Made by a program: the position numbers and the translations under genes. Shown here piece after piece: positions 47,539 to 56,622 of a stretch of DNA of 64,000 nt (position 1 is its first letter; each line of letters begins with the position of its first letter). Source of the DNA: Corynebacterium sphenisci DSM 44792 (lineage in GTDB: Bacteria > Actinomycetota > Actinomycetes > Mycobacteriales > Mycobacteriaceae); NCBI RefSeq assembly GCF_001941505.1, contig NZ_CP009248.1, positions 2,108,001-2,172,000 of the forward strand, in the 5' to 3' direction. Below the pieces are notes generated by a model that made no database searches, was not told the origin of the DNA, and was given only the letters and a program-made list of their open reading frames with translations.

Positions 47539-48600
47539 CTAGAACCGGGGGTGGTCGCCGACCAGCGCGGCCCGGCCCTCGCCCTCGCCGGCGGCGCGCA
47601 CCACGCCCAGCTCCCAGCAGTCCACGTGCCGGGCGGTGAGGATCGCCAGCGCCCGGTCCCGGTCCGCGGGGGCGACCACGGCGACCATGCCGACGCCCAT
47701 GTTGAAGGTGCGCTCCATCTCCTCCCGGGGCACCCGGCCGAGTTCGGCGATGGTGCCGAACACCGGCGCCGGGGTCCAGCTGCCGCGGGAGAGCTCCGCG
47801 GTGAGCCCGGCCGGCAGCACCCGGGCCAGGTTCGCGGCCAGGCCACCGCCGGTGACGTGGCAGAAGGTGCGCACCGTGGCCTCGTTCATCAGCGCCAGGC
47901 AGTCCAGGGCGTAGATCCGGGTGGGCTCCAGCAGCTCCTCGCCGAGGGTGCGGCCGAAGTCCTCCACCTCGGCGTGCACGTCCAGCCCGGCGCGCTCCAG
48001 CAGCACGTGCCGGGCCAGGGAGTAGCCGTTGGAGTGCAGCCCGGAGGAGGCCATGGCGATCACCACATCGCCCTCGCGGACCTTGTCCGGGCCGAGCAGC
48101 TGGTCGGCCTCGACCACGCCGACGCCGGTGGCGGAGACGTCGTACTCGTCGGGGGCCATCACCCCGGGATGCTCCGCGGTCTCCCCGCCGAGCAGGGCGC
48201 AGCCGGCCCGCCGGCAGCCCTCGGCGATGCCGGAGACGATCGCGGCGACGTGCTCGGGCACCACCTTGCCCACCGCGATGTAGTCCTGCAGGAACAGCGG
48301 CTCGGCCCCGCAGACCACCAGATCGTCGACGACCATGGCGACCAGGTCCAGGCCGATGGTGTCGTGCACGTCCATCATCCGGGCCACCGCCAGCTTGGTG
48401 CCCACCCCGTCGGAGGAGGCCGCCAGCAGCGGGTTGCGGTACTCGCCGAGGGCGAACAGCCCGGCGAAGCCGCCGATGCCGCCGCGCACCTCGGGTCGGG
48501 TGGCGGCGCCGGCGATGGGGCCGAGCAGCTCCACGGCGCGGTCGCCGGCGGCGATGTCGACTCCGGCGTCCGCGTAGGACGCGCCCTTGTTCTCGGTCAC
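47539..48600 (-). CDS. purM: Phosphoribosylaminoimidazole synthetase PurM
   Basis: Fifth step of purine synthesis, closing the imidazole ring with ATP; 353 residues. 'YADAGVDIAAGDRAVELL', the ATP loop 'AASSDGVGTKLAVA', 'DLVAMVVDDLVVCGAEPLFLQDYIAVGK', 'GGETAEHPGVM', and 'SSGLHSNGYSLAR' are all standard. GTG start with AGGAG 11 nt upstream, and it follows purF. Confidence 0.95.
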   Translation of the reverse strand: MTENKGASYADAGVDIAAGDRAVELLGPIAGAATRPEVRGGIGGFAGLFALGEYRNPLLAASSDGVGTKLAVARMMDVHDTIGLDLVAMVVDDLVVCGAEPLFLQDYIAVGKVVPEHVAAIVSGIAEGCRRAGCALLGGETAEHPGVMAPDEYDVSATGVGVVEADQLLGPDKVREGDVVIAMASSGLHSNGYSLARHVLLERAGLDVHAEVEDFGRTLGEELLEPTRIYALDCLALMNEATVRTFCHVTGGGLAANLARVLPAGLTAELSRGSWTPAPVFGTIAELGRVPREEMERTFNMGVGMVAVVAPADRDRALAILTARHVDCWELGVVRAAGEGEGRAALVGDHPRF

Positions 48601-48634
48601 GGGTGGTTCAGCTCCTGTCGGGGATGGGGTTCGG

Positions 48635-50149
48635 CTAGCGGGCGGCCCGCAGGCGGGCCACCGCCTCGGCGTTCGGGTCGCCCTCGGGCAGGCCCAGCGG
48701 GTAGGCGCCGTCGAAGCAGGCCCGGCACAGCGTGCCCGCGTCCTGCTCCGCGGCCTCGGTCATGCCCTCCACGGACACGAAGCCGAGGCTGTCCGCGCCG
48801 ATCGCGGTGGCGATGCCCTCGACCAGATCGTCCTGGTCGACGCCGTTGGCGATGAGCTCGCCCGGGGAGGCGAAGTCGATGCCGTAGAAGCACGGCCATT
48901 TCACCGGGGGCGAGGCGATCCGGACGTGCACCTCGGCGGCGCCGGCCTCGCGCAGCATCCGGATCAGGGCCCGCTGGGTGTTGCCGCGCACGATCGAGTC
49001 GTCGACGACCACCAGGCGCTTGCCGGCGATCGCCTCGCGCAGCGGGTTCAGCTTCAGCCGGATGCCCAGCTGGCGCAGCGTCTGCGAGGGCTGGATGAAG
49101 GTGCGGCCCACGTAGGCGTTCTTGGTCAGGCCCTGGCCGAAGGGGATCCCGGAGGCCTGGGCGAAGCCCACCGCGGCGGGGGTGCCCGACTCCGGCACCG
49201 GGATCACCATGTCCCCCTCGGCGGGGTACTCCCGGGCCAGCCGGCGGCCGATCTCCACGCGCACCGCGTTGACCGAGCGGCCCCGGATCATCGAGTCCGG
49301 GCGGGCCAGGTAGACGTACTCGAAGATGCAGCCGGCCGGGGCGGGGTCGGCGAAGCGATCCGAGCGCACCCCGGTGGCGTCGATGGCGACCAGTTCCCCG
49401 GGCTCGATGTCCCGGACGTAGCTGGCGCCGACGATGTCCAGGGCGCAGGTCTCCGAGGCGACCACCCAGCCGCGCTCCAGCCGGCCCAGGGCCAGCGGGC
49501 GCACCCCGTGCGGGTCCCGGGCGGCGTAGAGGGTGTCGCCGTCGGTGAAGGTGAGGCAGAACGCGCCCCGGATGGTGGGCAGCAGCGTCAGCGCCGCGGC
49601 CTCGGTGCGGGTGCGCCCGCCGAGGGCCACCGGGTCGGCGTCGGCGAGTCTGCCGGTCTCGTCGGCGAGCAGGGCGCACATCACGTCGGAGTCGGAGGGC
49701 ATCTTCACCGACAGGTCCACCAGGCCCCGGCGCTCGGCCTCCCGGGCCAGCTCCAGGTGGTTGATCAGGTTGCCGTTGTGGCCCAGCGCCAGGTCGGTGC
49801 CGTCGGGGGCCATCCGGAAGATCGGCTGGGCGTTCTCCCAGCAGGGCGAGCCGGCGGTGGTGTAGCGGGCGTGGCCGATGGCGACATGGCCCTTGAGCGC
49901 CTCCAGGGTCTGCTCATCGAAGACCTGGGAGACCAGGCCGAGGTCCTTGAAGACGAGGATCTGGTCGCCGTCGCCGACGCCGATGCCGGCGGCCTCCTGA
50001 CCGCGGTGCTGCAGGGCGAAGAGGCCGAAGTAGGTCAGCTTGGCCACTTCCTCGCCGGGCGCCCAGACGCCGAAGACCCCGCATTCCTCGCGGGGTTCGT
50101 TCTCCTCGACCTCGGCGAGCCGGGACGCCGGATTCGTCGGTTGAGCCAC
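48635..50149 (-). CDS. purF: Amidophosphoribosyltransferase PurF
   Basis: First committed enzyme of purine synthesis, moving the amide of Gln to PRPP; 504 residues. A short propeptide precedes the catalytic Cys23 in 'REECGVFGVW'. Also 'LQHRGQEAAGIGV', 'GHARYTTAGSPCWENAQP', 'IPVPESGTPAAVGFA' and the PRPP loop 'VVVDDSIVRGNTQ'. A Cys pattern near 'PPVKWPCFYGIDF' and 'CRACFDGAYP' fits the Fe-S B. subtilis-type class. Leaderless GTG start (TATCGT 50157-50162). Confidence 0.95.
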   Translation of the reverse strand: MAQPTNPASRLAEVEENEPREECGVFGVWAPGEEVAKLTYFGLFALQHRGQEAAGIGVGDGDQILVFKDLGLVSQVFDEQTLEALKGHVAIGHARYTTAGSPCWENAQPIFRMAPDGTDLALGHNGNLINHLELAREAERRGLVDLSVKMPSDSDVMCALLADETGRLADADPVALGGRTRTEAAALTLLPTIRGAFCLTFTDGDTLYAARDPHGVRPLALGRLERGWVVASETCALDIVGASYVRDIEPGELVAIDATGVRSDRFADPAPAGCIFEYVYLARPDSMIRGRSVNAVRVEIGRRLAREYPAEGDMVIPVPESGTPAAVGFAQASGIPFGQGLTKNAYVGRTFIQPSQTLRQLGIRLKLNPLREAIAGKRLVVVDDSIVRGNTQRALIRMLREAGAAEVHVRIASPPVKWPCFYGIDFASPGELIANGVDQDDLVEGIATAIGADSLGFVSVEGMTEAAEQDAGTLCRACFDGAYPLGLPEGDPNAEAVARLRAAR

Positions 50150-50213
50150 GACCCCGACGATAGCCGCCCGCCGGGGCCCGGGCCAAGGCGCCCCACCCCC
50201 CGCCGCGGCCGGC

Positions 50214-50579
50214 TCAGCCCAGCCGCAGCACCGGCAGCCCCGCGGCCAGCTCCCCCGCCCGGGCCCCGGAGACCTCCGCGGCGGACAGCGGGGCCAGCCC
50301 GCAGGCGATCCGCAGCCAGGTGCGCGGATCGGCCTCCACCACGTTCGGCGGGGTGCCCCGGGTGTGCCGGGGCCCGGCGACGGCCTGCACCGCCACGAAG
50401 GGCGGCACCCGCAGCTCCACGCTGCGCCCGGGCAGCTCCTGGGCCAGCATCCGGGCGCTCAACCGCACCGCCTCGGCCACCGCCGCCCGCTCCGGGGCGG
50501 GTGCGTCCTCGCGGGTCAGCCAGTCGCGCACCCGCTCCACCGCGGCGGTCACCGCCGCCGGGTCGATCCTTTTCGCCAT
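50214..50579 (-). CDS. Sterol carrier (SCP-2)-like family protein
   Basis: A 121-residue soluble actinobacterial protein related to sterol carrier families, no enzymatic motif. '[26 protein letters not shown]' and '[17 protein letters not shown]' look like the SCP strand/helix core (substrate tunnel type). It sits upstream of purF as in mycobacteria. -10 TATGGA at 50587-50592 gives a possible leaderless start. Confidence 0.6.
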   Translation of the reverse strand: MAKRIDPAAVTAAVERVRDWLTREDAPAPERAAVAEAVRLSARMLAQELPGRSVELRVPPFVAVQAVAGPRHTRGTPPNVVEADPRTWLRIACGLAPLSAAEVSGARAGELAAGLPVLRLG

Positions 50580-50596
50580 GACCCGATCCATAGTCC

Positions 50597-50602
50597 TATA
50601 GT
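50597..50602 (+). promoter_or_regulatory. Leaderless promoter of the thioesterase
   Basis: TATAGT, 7 nt before ATG 50610. The SCP-like gene starts 31 bases away on the other strand. Confidence 0.55.
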
Positions 50603-50609
50603 CATGCGC

Positions 50610-51587
50610 ATGCCATCCCCCCAGGTGACCCTCCGCTTCCTCGCCGCGCCCGAGGACGTCCTCATGGCCGGCTCGAACAGCGTGCACGGCGGCCGCGTGC
50701 TGCAGTGGATCGACAAGGCGGCCTACGCCTGCGCCGTGGGCTGGTCCGGCCAGTACTGCGTCACCGCCTACTTCGGGCACATCCACTTCAACCGGCCGAT
50801 CCCCTCCGGGCACATGGTGGAGGTGCGCGCCAAGATCGCCTACACCGGGCGGTCCTCGATGCACATCGTCAACGAGGTGCTCTCCGCCGACCCGCGCACC
50901 GGCGAATTCACCCGGGCCGCGGACTGCGTGGTGATCTTCGTGGCCATGGACGAGGAGCGCCGGCCCTGCGCGGTGCCCGCCTTCGAGGCGCGCACCGAGG
51001 AGGAGCGGCGGGTGCGCGAGGCGGCGCTGTCCCGGGTGGATCTGCGCCGGGACATCGAGGCCTCGATGCGGGCGCAGACCTACACCGCGGACTCCTCCGC
51101 CCCGGAGCTGGTGACCCGCTTCCTGGCCAAGCCCTCCGACGTCAACTGGGGCGGCAACGTGCACGGCGGCACCGCCATGGAGTGGATCGACGAGGCGGCC
51201 ACCGCCTGCACCATGAACTGGGCGGGCCGGGACACCATCGCCGTCTACGCCGGCGGGATCCGCTTCTACAAGCCGATGCACATCGGGGATCTGGTGGAGG
51301 TCCGGGCCCGGCTGCTGCGCACCGGCACCACCAGCATGCACATGTCCGTGCACGTCTACGCCGGCCAGCCGCGCAAGGGCCGCGGCGGCCTGGAGAAGAC
51401 CCTGCACTCCTCGATGACCTATGTGGCGGTGGACGACGACTTCACCCCCCAGCCGGTGCCGCATTTCACCCCGGTCACCGACGAGGACAAGCGGCTGCAC
51501 GCCCACGATCTGGCGCTGCGCGCGCTGCGCGACAAGTACGACCCGCTGCCGCTCATCATCGACGATCCCGGCGAGCCGCGGGACTAG
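50610..51587 (+). CDS. Acyl-CoA thioesterase with two hotdog domains
   Basis: Cytoplasmic enzyme of 325 residues hydrolysing acyl-CoA. Two ACOT hotdog domains: first about 5-135 ('[22 protein letters not shown]' and '[16 protein letters not shown]'), second about 165-290 ('[23 protein letters not shown]' and '[30 protein letters not shown]'). Each has the HGG-D pattern typical of BACH/ACOT7-like proteins. ATG 50610 is preferred because TATAGT is 7 nt upstream; ATG 50604 would add two residues. Confidence 0.9.
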   Translation: MPSPQVTLRFLAAPEDVLMAGSNSVHGGRVLQWIDKAAYACAVGWSGQYCVTAYFGHIHFNRPIPSGHMVEVRAKIAYTGRSSMHIVNEVLSADPRTGEFTRAADCVVIFVAMDEERRPCAVPAFEARTEEERRVREAALSRVDLRRDIEASMRAQTYTADSSAPELVTRFLAKPSDVNWGGNVHGGTAMEWIDEAATACTMNWAGRDTIAVYAGGIRFYKPMHIGDLVEVRARLLRTGTTSMHMSVHVYAGQPRKGRGGLEKTLHSSMTYVAVDDDFTPQPVPHFTPVTDEDKRLHAHDLALRALRDKYDPLPLIIDDPGEPRD

Positions 51588-51600
51588 CCCGCCGCCGGGC

Positions 51601-52011
51601 TCAGCGGCGCAGCCGCTCCGCGAGCGCCGCCACCCGGGCGTCGATCTGGTCGCGGATGAGGTCCATCCGCCGCGCGCCCTCGATCCCGCGCAGCGAGGGC
51701 TCGTCGATCTCCCAGCGCTCCACCGCGGACTCGGCCAGGATCGGCTCCACCACCGCGGAGCCGACCACCACCACCCGGGCGCGCTCCGCGAAGGCGGGGT
51801 CCACCGGCTCCGGCACCGCCCCGGACATGTCCGCCCCGGCCCGGGCCACCGAGGCCGCCGCCTCGGCGTTGACCCGCTCGCCCGGGTCCACCCCGGCGGA
51901 GCGGATCTCGGCGGCGTCGCCGATGCGGCGCCGCAGCAGCGCCTCCGCCATCTGGGATTTGCCGCAGTTGGAGTTGCAGAGGAAGTACACGGCGGGCTTA
52001 TCGGGGTTCAT
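51601..52011 (-). CDS. Arsenate reductase / low-molecular-weight phosphatase family (ArsC)
   Basis: Cytoplasmic thiol enzyme of 136 residues of the LMW-PTP fold. The N-terminal loop '[18 protein letters not shown]' is C-x5-K-S (Cys12 to Ser19), the pattern of actinobacterial mycothiol-coupled arsenate reductases; Cys16 is an extra Cys in the loop. It is followed by '[20 protein letters not shown]' and '[10 protein letters not shown]', where D-P is the acid loop. Adjacent to acr3, supporting arsenic detoxification. Leaderless (TATCGT 52019-52024); its start overlaps the end of acr3 by 14 bases. Confidence 0.8.
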   Translation of the reverse strand: MNPDKPAVYFLCNSNCGKSQMAEALLRRRIGDAAEIRSAGVDPGERVNAEAAASVARAGADMSGAVPEPVDPAFAERARVVVVGSAVVEPILAESAVERWEIDEPSLRGIEGARRMDLIRDQIDARVAALAERLRR

Positions 52012-53050
52012 TTTCCCCACGATACCAGCGTGCGCCGAGGGCCCGCATCGCGTAGACCAGGGCGAGCAGCACCGGCACCTCGATCAGCGGGCCGACCACC
52101 CCGGCCAGGGCCTGCCCGCTGGTCACCCCGAAGGTGCCGATGCACACCGCGATGGCCAGCTCGAAGTTGTTGCCCGCGGCGGTGAAGCTCACCGCCGCAT
52201 TGTCCCCGTAGCCCAGCCCGGCGACCTTCGCCGCGACCGTGGCCAGGGCGAACATGAGCAGGAAGTAGGCGAGCAGGGGCGCCGCGATCCGGGCCACGTC
52301 GGCGGGGGCGGCGAGGATCGCCTCGCCCTGCAGGGCGAAGAGCATCACCACGGTGAACAGCAGCCCGTAGAGCGCCCAGGGCCCCACCGCGGGCAGGAAG
52401 CGGCCCTCGTACCATTCCCGGCCGCGGCGGGCCTCCCCGATCCGGCGGCCGAGGTAGCCGGCGGCCAGCGGCACGCCGAGGAAGACCAGCACCGATCCGG
52501 CGATCGCGGCGGTGGAGAAGCCCACCTCGGCGTCGGCGGCGGGCAGGCCCAGCCAGCCGGGCAGGGCCACCAGGTAGAACCAGCCGAGCCCGGCGAAGGC
52601 GGCGATCTGGAACACCGAGTTGACCGCGACGAGCACCGCGGCGGTCTCCCGGCAGCCGCGGGCCAGGTCATTCCAGATCAGCACCATGGCGATGCACCGG
52701 GCCAGGCCGACGATGATCACCCCGGTGCGGAAGGCCGGCAGATCCGGCAGCAGCAGCCAGGCCAGGGCGAACATCAGGGCGGGGCCGAGCACCCAGTTCA
52801 GGGTCAGGGACAGCCCCATCAGGCGCCGGTCGGCGGTGATCCGGCCGATCCGGTCGTAGCGGACCTTCGCCAGCACCGGGTACATCATGGCGAACAGGCC
52901 GAGCGCGATCGGCAGGCTCACCCCGGCGACCTGGATCGCCTCGGCGGCGGCGCCGATGCCGGGGGCGGCCCGGCCCAGGACCAGCCCGGCCGCCATCGCG
53001 GCCAGGATCCACAGCGGCAGCAGGCGGTCCAGCAGGCTCAGCATGGGCAT
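51998..53050 (-). CDS. acr3: Arsenite efflux permease Acr3
   Basis: Membrane exporter of arsenite/antimonite; 350 residues with ten segments. The essential Cys119 in '[19 protein letters not shown]' and the Glu in '[17 protein letters not shown]' are both present. ATG 53050 is leaderless by TAGCCT at 53058-53063 (7 nt). No arsR-type regulator lies in the neighbourhood. Confidence 0.93.
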   Translation of the reverse strand: MPMLSLLDRLLPLWILAAMAAGLVLGRAAPGIGAAAEAIQVAGVSLPIALGLFAMMYPVLAKVRYDRIGRITADRRLMGLSLTLNWVLGPALMFALAWLLLPDLPAFRTGVIIVGLARCIAMVLIWNDLARGCRETAAVLVAVNSVFQIAAFAGLGWFYLVALPGWLGLPAADAEVGFSTAAIAGSVLVFLGVPLAAGYLGRRIGEARRGREWYEGRFLPAVGPWALYGLLFTVVMLFALQGEAILAAPADVARIAAPLLAYFLLMFALATVAAKVAGLGYGDNAAVSFTAAGNNFELAIAVCIGTFGVTSGQALAGVVGPLIEVPVLLALVYAMRALGARWYRGENEPR

Positions 53051-53126
53051 GGGGGGCAGGCTACGCCGGGTGCGCCCGGCGCGCGCGGGGAATCCGCCGC
53101 GCGCCGGCGGCGGGGGCGCCGGCGGG

Positions 53127-53477
53127 TCAGCCCGCGAGCGCGCCGAGGGCGGGGGCGGTCATCTCGTTGACCTCGTGGTACTCCACGATGAGGGTCATGG
53201 AGTAGGCGAAGGCGCCGAGCAGCACCACGGTGGCGATCGCCGCGGCGGCCAGGGCGAGCATCCTCCCGGAGCCGCCGGCGCGGTACTTCACCACGCCCAT
53301 GATGAAGGCGAGGATGAGCAGCGGCACCGCGATGTACCACATGGGGTAGAACAGCACCACGCCGATGATGGCGAGGATCAGGGAGTACAGGCCGAGGTTG
53401 TCGGCGCCGACCTCCCCGGTGTCCTCGCTGGTGTCCGTGCGGTCGACTGCCAAGTCGGTCTTCTGCTGGCGGCTCAT
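53127..53477 (-). CDS. Hypothetical membrane protein (116 aa)
   Basis: Unrecognised membrane protein. An N-terminal acidic-polar region of about 28 residues (MSRQQKTDLAVDRTDTSE) is followed by three hydrophobic segments ('LYSLILAIIGVVLFYPMWY', 'IAVPLLILAFIMGVV', 'MLALAAAAIATVVLLGAFAYS'), then a short tail. RBS AGAGGAG 7 nt before ATG. It looks like a small DUF-type actinobacterial protein; no function suggested. Confidence 0.55.
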   Translation of the reverse strand: MSRQQKTDLAVDRTDTSEDTGEVGADNLGLYSLILAIIGVVLFYPMWYIAVPLLILAFIMGVVKYRAGGSGRMLALAAAAIATVVLLGAFAYSMTLIVEYHEVNEMTAPALGALAG

Positions 53478-53531
53478 GGCCGTGCTCCTCTGGCTGGGGT
53501 GCGGCGGCCGGGGGGCCGCGCTAAGCCCAGC

Positions 53532-54443
53532 CTAACCTGGCCCCGGCCCTTTTTCCGCATCCGGGATGCGCGAATACCCGGTGGCGCACCCCCGCCGGCG
53601 GTCCGGCGGATCCGCGGGGGCCGGCCCCGGGGCCGCCCGGCCCGCGCGCCCGGCGCGGCGCCGCCGGCCGAGTTCGGCGGCGAGCACCACGGCGAGGATG
53701 GCCAGCCCCGCCAGCGCCGCCCAGGCCCCGTCGGCGGCGAGCAGCCGGCGCTGCAGCGCCGCCTCCGCGCCGACGTCGAGCACCCCGGGCAGCCCGGCGC
53801 CGGCGCCGGTGGCCAGGTAGCCCGCGCCGAGGGCGATGAGCAGCGCCCCCGCGGCGAGGCCGCGGACCCGGAACCGCCCGATCCGGCGGCCGCGCAGCAG
53901 ATCCGGGTCCACCCGGGACCAGGCCGCGGCGAGCAGCAGCAGCGGGGCGGCCATCCCCGCGGCGTAGACCGCCATCAGCGCCCCGCCGCGCACCGGGGAA
54001 CCCCCGGCCAGGGCCACGGTGAGGATGGCGCCGAGCAGCGGCCCGGAGCAGAACCCGGCGAGCCCGTAGGCGGCGCCGAGCACGGCGACGTTGAGCGCGC
54101 CGACGCCCCGGGCGGCCCGGGGCAGCCGGGTGGGGCCGAATCCGCCGCCGAGGGCGACCAGGGCGCCCAGGGCGATGATGGTCCAGCCGGCGAGGGCGGT
54201 GACCGTGTCCCGGTGCACGGTGAGCAGGGCGCCCACCGCGCCGACCCCGGCGCCCAGCGGCACCAGCACCGCGGCCATGCCGAGGTAGAACACGGCGGTG
54301 CGGGCCACCAGCCGGCCGGGCCGGTCGAAGGCGTAGCCGAAGAAGGCCGGCAGCAGCAGCGCCGCGCAGGGGCTGAGCAGGGCGGCGAGCCCGCCGAGGA
54401 AGGCCTCGGCGAAGCCGACCGCGCCGATCCCGGCCCCGGTCAC
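53532..54443 (-). CDS. ccdA: Cytochrome c-type biogenesis protein CcdA (thiol-disulfide electron carrier)
   Basis: Transmembrane protein moving reducing power from cytoplasmic thioredoxin to extracytoplasmic partners; 303 residues. Membrane segments carry the two redox Cys: 'ALLSPCAALLLPAFF' and 'LAGFCSGPLLGAIL' (helices 1 and 4). The C-terminal 60 residues are a soluble Ala/Arg/Pro-rich tail. GTG start overlapping the dsbA-like stop. Confidence 0.88.
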   Translation of the reverse strand: MTGAGIGAVGFAEAFLGGLAALLSPCAALLLPAFFGYAFDRPGRLVARTAVFYLGMAAVLVPLGAGVGAVGALLTVHRDTVTALAGWTIIALGALVALGGGFGPTRLPRAARGVGALNVAVLGAAYGLAGFCSGPLLGAILTVALAGGSPVRGGALMAVYAAGMAAPLLLLAAAWSRVDPDLLRGRRIGRFRVRGLAAGALLIALGAGYLATGAGAGLPGVLDVGAEAALQRRLLAADGAWAALAGLAILAVVLAAELGRRRRAGRAGRAAPGPAPADPPDRRRGCATGYSRIPDAEKGPGPG

Positions 54444-55303
54444 CCCCGCGCCGCCAGCTGATCGGCGATGGCGGCCTCCAGGAACTCCCTGGGCTGCAGC
54501 CCGGCCACCGGCAGATCCCCCACCGAGTAGGAGGGGGTGGAGAAGATGCCGAGTTCGCCGGCCTGGGCGACGTCGGCGTCAATCGCCGCGTCGAAGCGCG
54601 CGGAGCGCAGATCGGCGCGGAACCGGTCGATATCGCCGATCCCGGCGGCGCGGGCCCGGGCCACCAGCAGCTCCTCGTCGAGTTCGGGGTGGCCGCGGCG
54701 CGGGGCGGCGGCGAAGACCTCGGCGGTGAACTCCCAGAACCGGCCCTGGGCGGCGGCGGCCCGCCCGGCCCGGGCGCCGAGCCGGGAGCCCTCGCCGAAG
54801 GTGGGCAGATCCCGCCATTCCAGGCGCAGCCGGCCGGCGGCGACGTGCCCGGCGACCAGGTCGGGCTCGATTTCGCGGGAGAACTCGCCGCAGTAGGGGC
54901 AGCGCAGATCGCTGAAGAGCACCAGCACCACCGGGGCGTCCGCCGCGCCGAGGGCCATCGGGTCGCCGGGGTCGCGCCGGGCGAGCTCCTCCTGCAGCCC
55001 GTCGAAGGCCGGGGGCAGGGTGATCTCCCCCGCCGCGGACACCCCGGGGGCGCCCTCGGCGGCCGGCGCCGGCGACGCGGGGTCGGCCGCCCCGGGCGCC
55101 GGGCCGGCCCCGGTGGCCGGCGCCGGCGGGGCCGGCTCCGGGTCGCCGCCGCGCAGCAGCAGCGTCGCGGCGAGGGCGAGGATCGCGATGAGCACCACCG
55201 CCAGCGCGAGCACCAGGCGCCGGGTGCCGGCCTCGCGCCGTGCGGGCCGCGCCGCCGGGGCGGGGCCCGCGGCCTCCGGCGTGGTCGACTCCGGTTCGGT
55301 CAT
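54440..55303 (-). CDS. DsbA-like membrane-anchored thioredoxin-fold oxidoreductase
   Basis: Extracytoplasmic thiol-disulfide oxidoreductase; 287 residues. One membrane anchor (about 28-50), a Pro/Ala/Gly-rich linker, then the thioredoxin-like domain with 'LVLFSDLRCPYCGEF' (Cys135-x-x-Cys138) and the cis-Pro loop 'GIFSTPSYSVG'. The middle is a helical insertion. RBS GGAGGAG 5 nt before ATG. Overlaps ccdA by GTGA, an obvious pair. Confidence 0.85.
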   Translation of the reverse strand: MTEPESTTPEAAGPAPAARPARREAGTRRLVLALAVVLIAILALAATLLLRGGDPEPAPPAPATGAGPAPGAADPASPAPAAEGAPGVSAAGEITLPPAFDGLQEELARRDPGDPMALGAADAPVVLVLFSDLRCPYCGEFSREIEPDLVAGHVAAGRLRLEWRDLPTFGEGSRLGARAGRAAAAQGRFWEFTAEVFAAAPRRGHPELDEELLVARARAAGIGDIDRFRADLRSARFDAAIDADVAQAGELGIFSTPSYSVGDLPVAGLQPREFLEAAIADQLAARG

Positions 55304-55449
55304 GGGCGCTCCTCCACTTCCCCGCCCCCGCGGTCCGGGCATGTTCCCGACAGGGTAGCCAGCCGCGGCGGCGGCCCCGGGGCCGGGCCCGGTTCCGCGC
55401 CCGGCGGAACGGGCGGCGGCCGCGGCCCGGGCGCCGGTATCCTGCGCCC

Positions 55450-55803
55450 ATGAGCCGCCACCGCCGCCCCCGGGCCGATATCGCCGATCCGCTGCTGCGG
55501 GAGCTGCTCGGCGCGGTGCTGCGCGAGGAGCGGCTGCGCCGCGGGGAGCGCCTCGCCGACGTCGCCGCGGCCGCGGGGGTGAGCGTGTCCCATCTGTCGG
55601 ATCTGGAGCGCGGCGCGAAGGAGCCCTCCTCGGAGGTGATCCGGGCGGTGGCCGCCGCCCTGGGGCTGCCCCTGGCGACGGTGCTGGAGCGCGGCCTGCT
55701 GCGGCTGCGCTGGTTCGGCCGGGCCACCGCGACCCGGCCCCGGCTCGGCGACGTCGCCGGGGCCCGGCCGGCCGGCGGGGGCGTGCGGCTACTGGCCGCC
55801 TGA
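55450..55803 (+). CDS. XRE-family HTH regulator, ClgR/PopR-like
   Basis: DNA-binding regulator of 117 residues. HTH_3 at about residues 20-76: 'LGAVLREERLRRGERLADVAAAAGVSVSHLSDLERGAKEPSSEVIRAVAAAL', very like ClgR, the activator of clp protease genes in Corynebacterium. A 40-residue C-terminal tail follows. Leaderless: TATCCT (55438-55443) 6 nt before ATG. It converges on and overlaps by 15 bases a ClpP-like gene, an arrangement that hints at regulation of that protease. Confidence 0.75.
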   Translation: MSRHRRPRADIADPLLRELLGAVLREERLRRGERLADVAAAAGVSVSHLSDLERGAKEPSSEVIRAVAAALGLPLATVLERGLLRLRWFGRATATRPRLGDVAGARPAGGGVRLLAA

Positions 55804-56373
55804 GCCGGGGCGCGCGACCGGCTCCGGGAGATAGTCCCGCCAGGAGCCGGCCACGGCGTCGACGAGGCCGTAGGCCACGGCCTGCTCCGCGGTGAACCAG
55901 CGGTCCCGGTCGGAGTCGGCGGCGATCTCGGCCACCGGCCGGCCGATGTGCCGGGCCTGGGCCTCGAAGAGGATCCGGCGGGTGAGGATGTGCTGCTCGG
56001 ACTGGATGGCGATGTCCTCGGCCACCCCCTGCAGCCCGGACAGCGGCTGGTGGATGAGCATCCGGGTATGCGGCATCGCCAGGCGCAGCCCCGGGGTGCC
56101 GGAGGTGACCAGGAACTGGCCCATGGAGGCGGCGATGCCCAGGGCCACGGTGCGCACCGGGGCGGGGATCGCCTGCATCACGTCGTGCACGATCATGCCG
56201 GCGAAGACGTCGCCGCCCGGGGAGTCCACCAGCAGCGTGATCGGGGCCGCCGGGTCCTCATCGGCGTGCACGAGCAGCTCCGCGGCGACGCGGCGGCAGG
56301 TCTCGCCGGTGGTCTCCCCGAAGAGGGTGACCACCCGGGCGCCGGCGAGGCGGGCGCGGGTGCGCGCCAGCAT
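55789..56373 (-). CDS. ClpP-family serine protease
   Basis: Likely a ClpP-like subunit of 194 residues. Catalytic Ser83 in 'ALGIAASMGQFLV', His108 in 'RMLIHQPLSGL', and the Asp in 'ADSDRDRWFTAEQAVAYGLVD'. 'SPGGDVFAGMIVHDVMQ' is the usual SPGG loop. Corynebacteria normally have clpP1 and clpP2 elsewhere, so this may be a third. No clpX-type gene neighbour. The upstream 250 bases contain no recognisable feature. RBS unclear. Confidence 0.85.
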   Translation of the reverse strand: MLARTRARLAGARVVTLFGETTGETCRRVAAELLVHADEDPAAPITLLVDSPGGDVFAGMIVHDVMQAIPAPVRTVALGIAASMGQFLVTSGTPGLRLAMPHTRMLIHQPLSGLQGVAEDIAIQSEQHILTRRILFEAQARHIGRPVAEIAADSDRDRWFTAEQAVAYGLVDAVAGSWRDYLPEPVARPGSGGQ

Positions 56374-56622
56374 GGGGTCCGCCGGCGGGGGCGGGGTGGC
56401 GGGGTCGATCCGGTCGGGGTCGTCGAGGCGGGGGTGCGCGGGTGCATGCCCCCATCGCAGCAGCCGCCGCCCGCCGCGGGGAAGCCGGTGCCGCCGCGGG
56501 CGGAACCCTTCCGCCGCCGGCGGCGCGGCCCCGGGCCGGGGCGGGGTCCCGGGGCCCGGATCGGCGCTGCCCGCCGCCGGCCGGCGGGCCGGGGCGGGCG
56601 GGTGCGGCGCGGGGCGCGGCGG

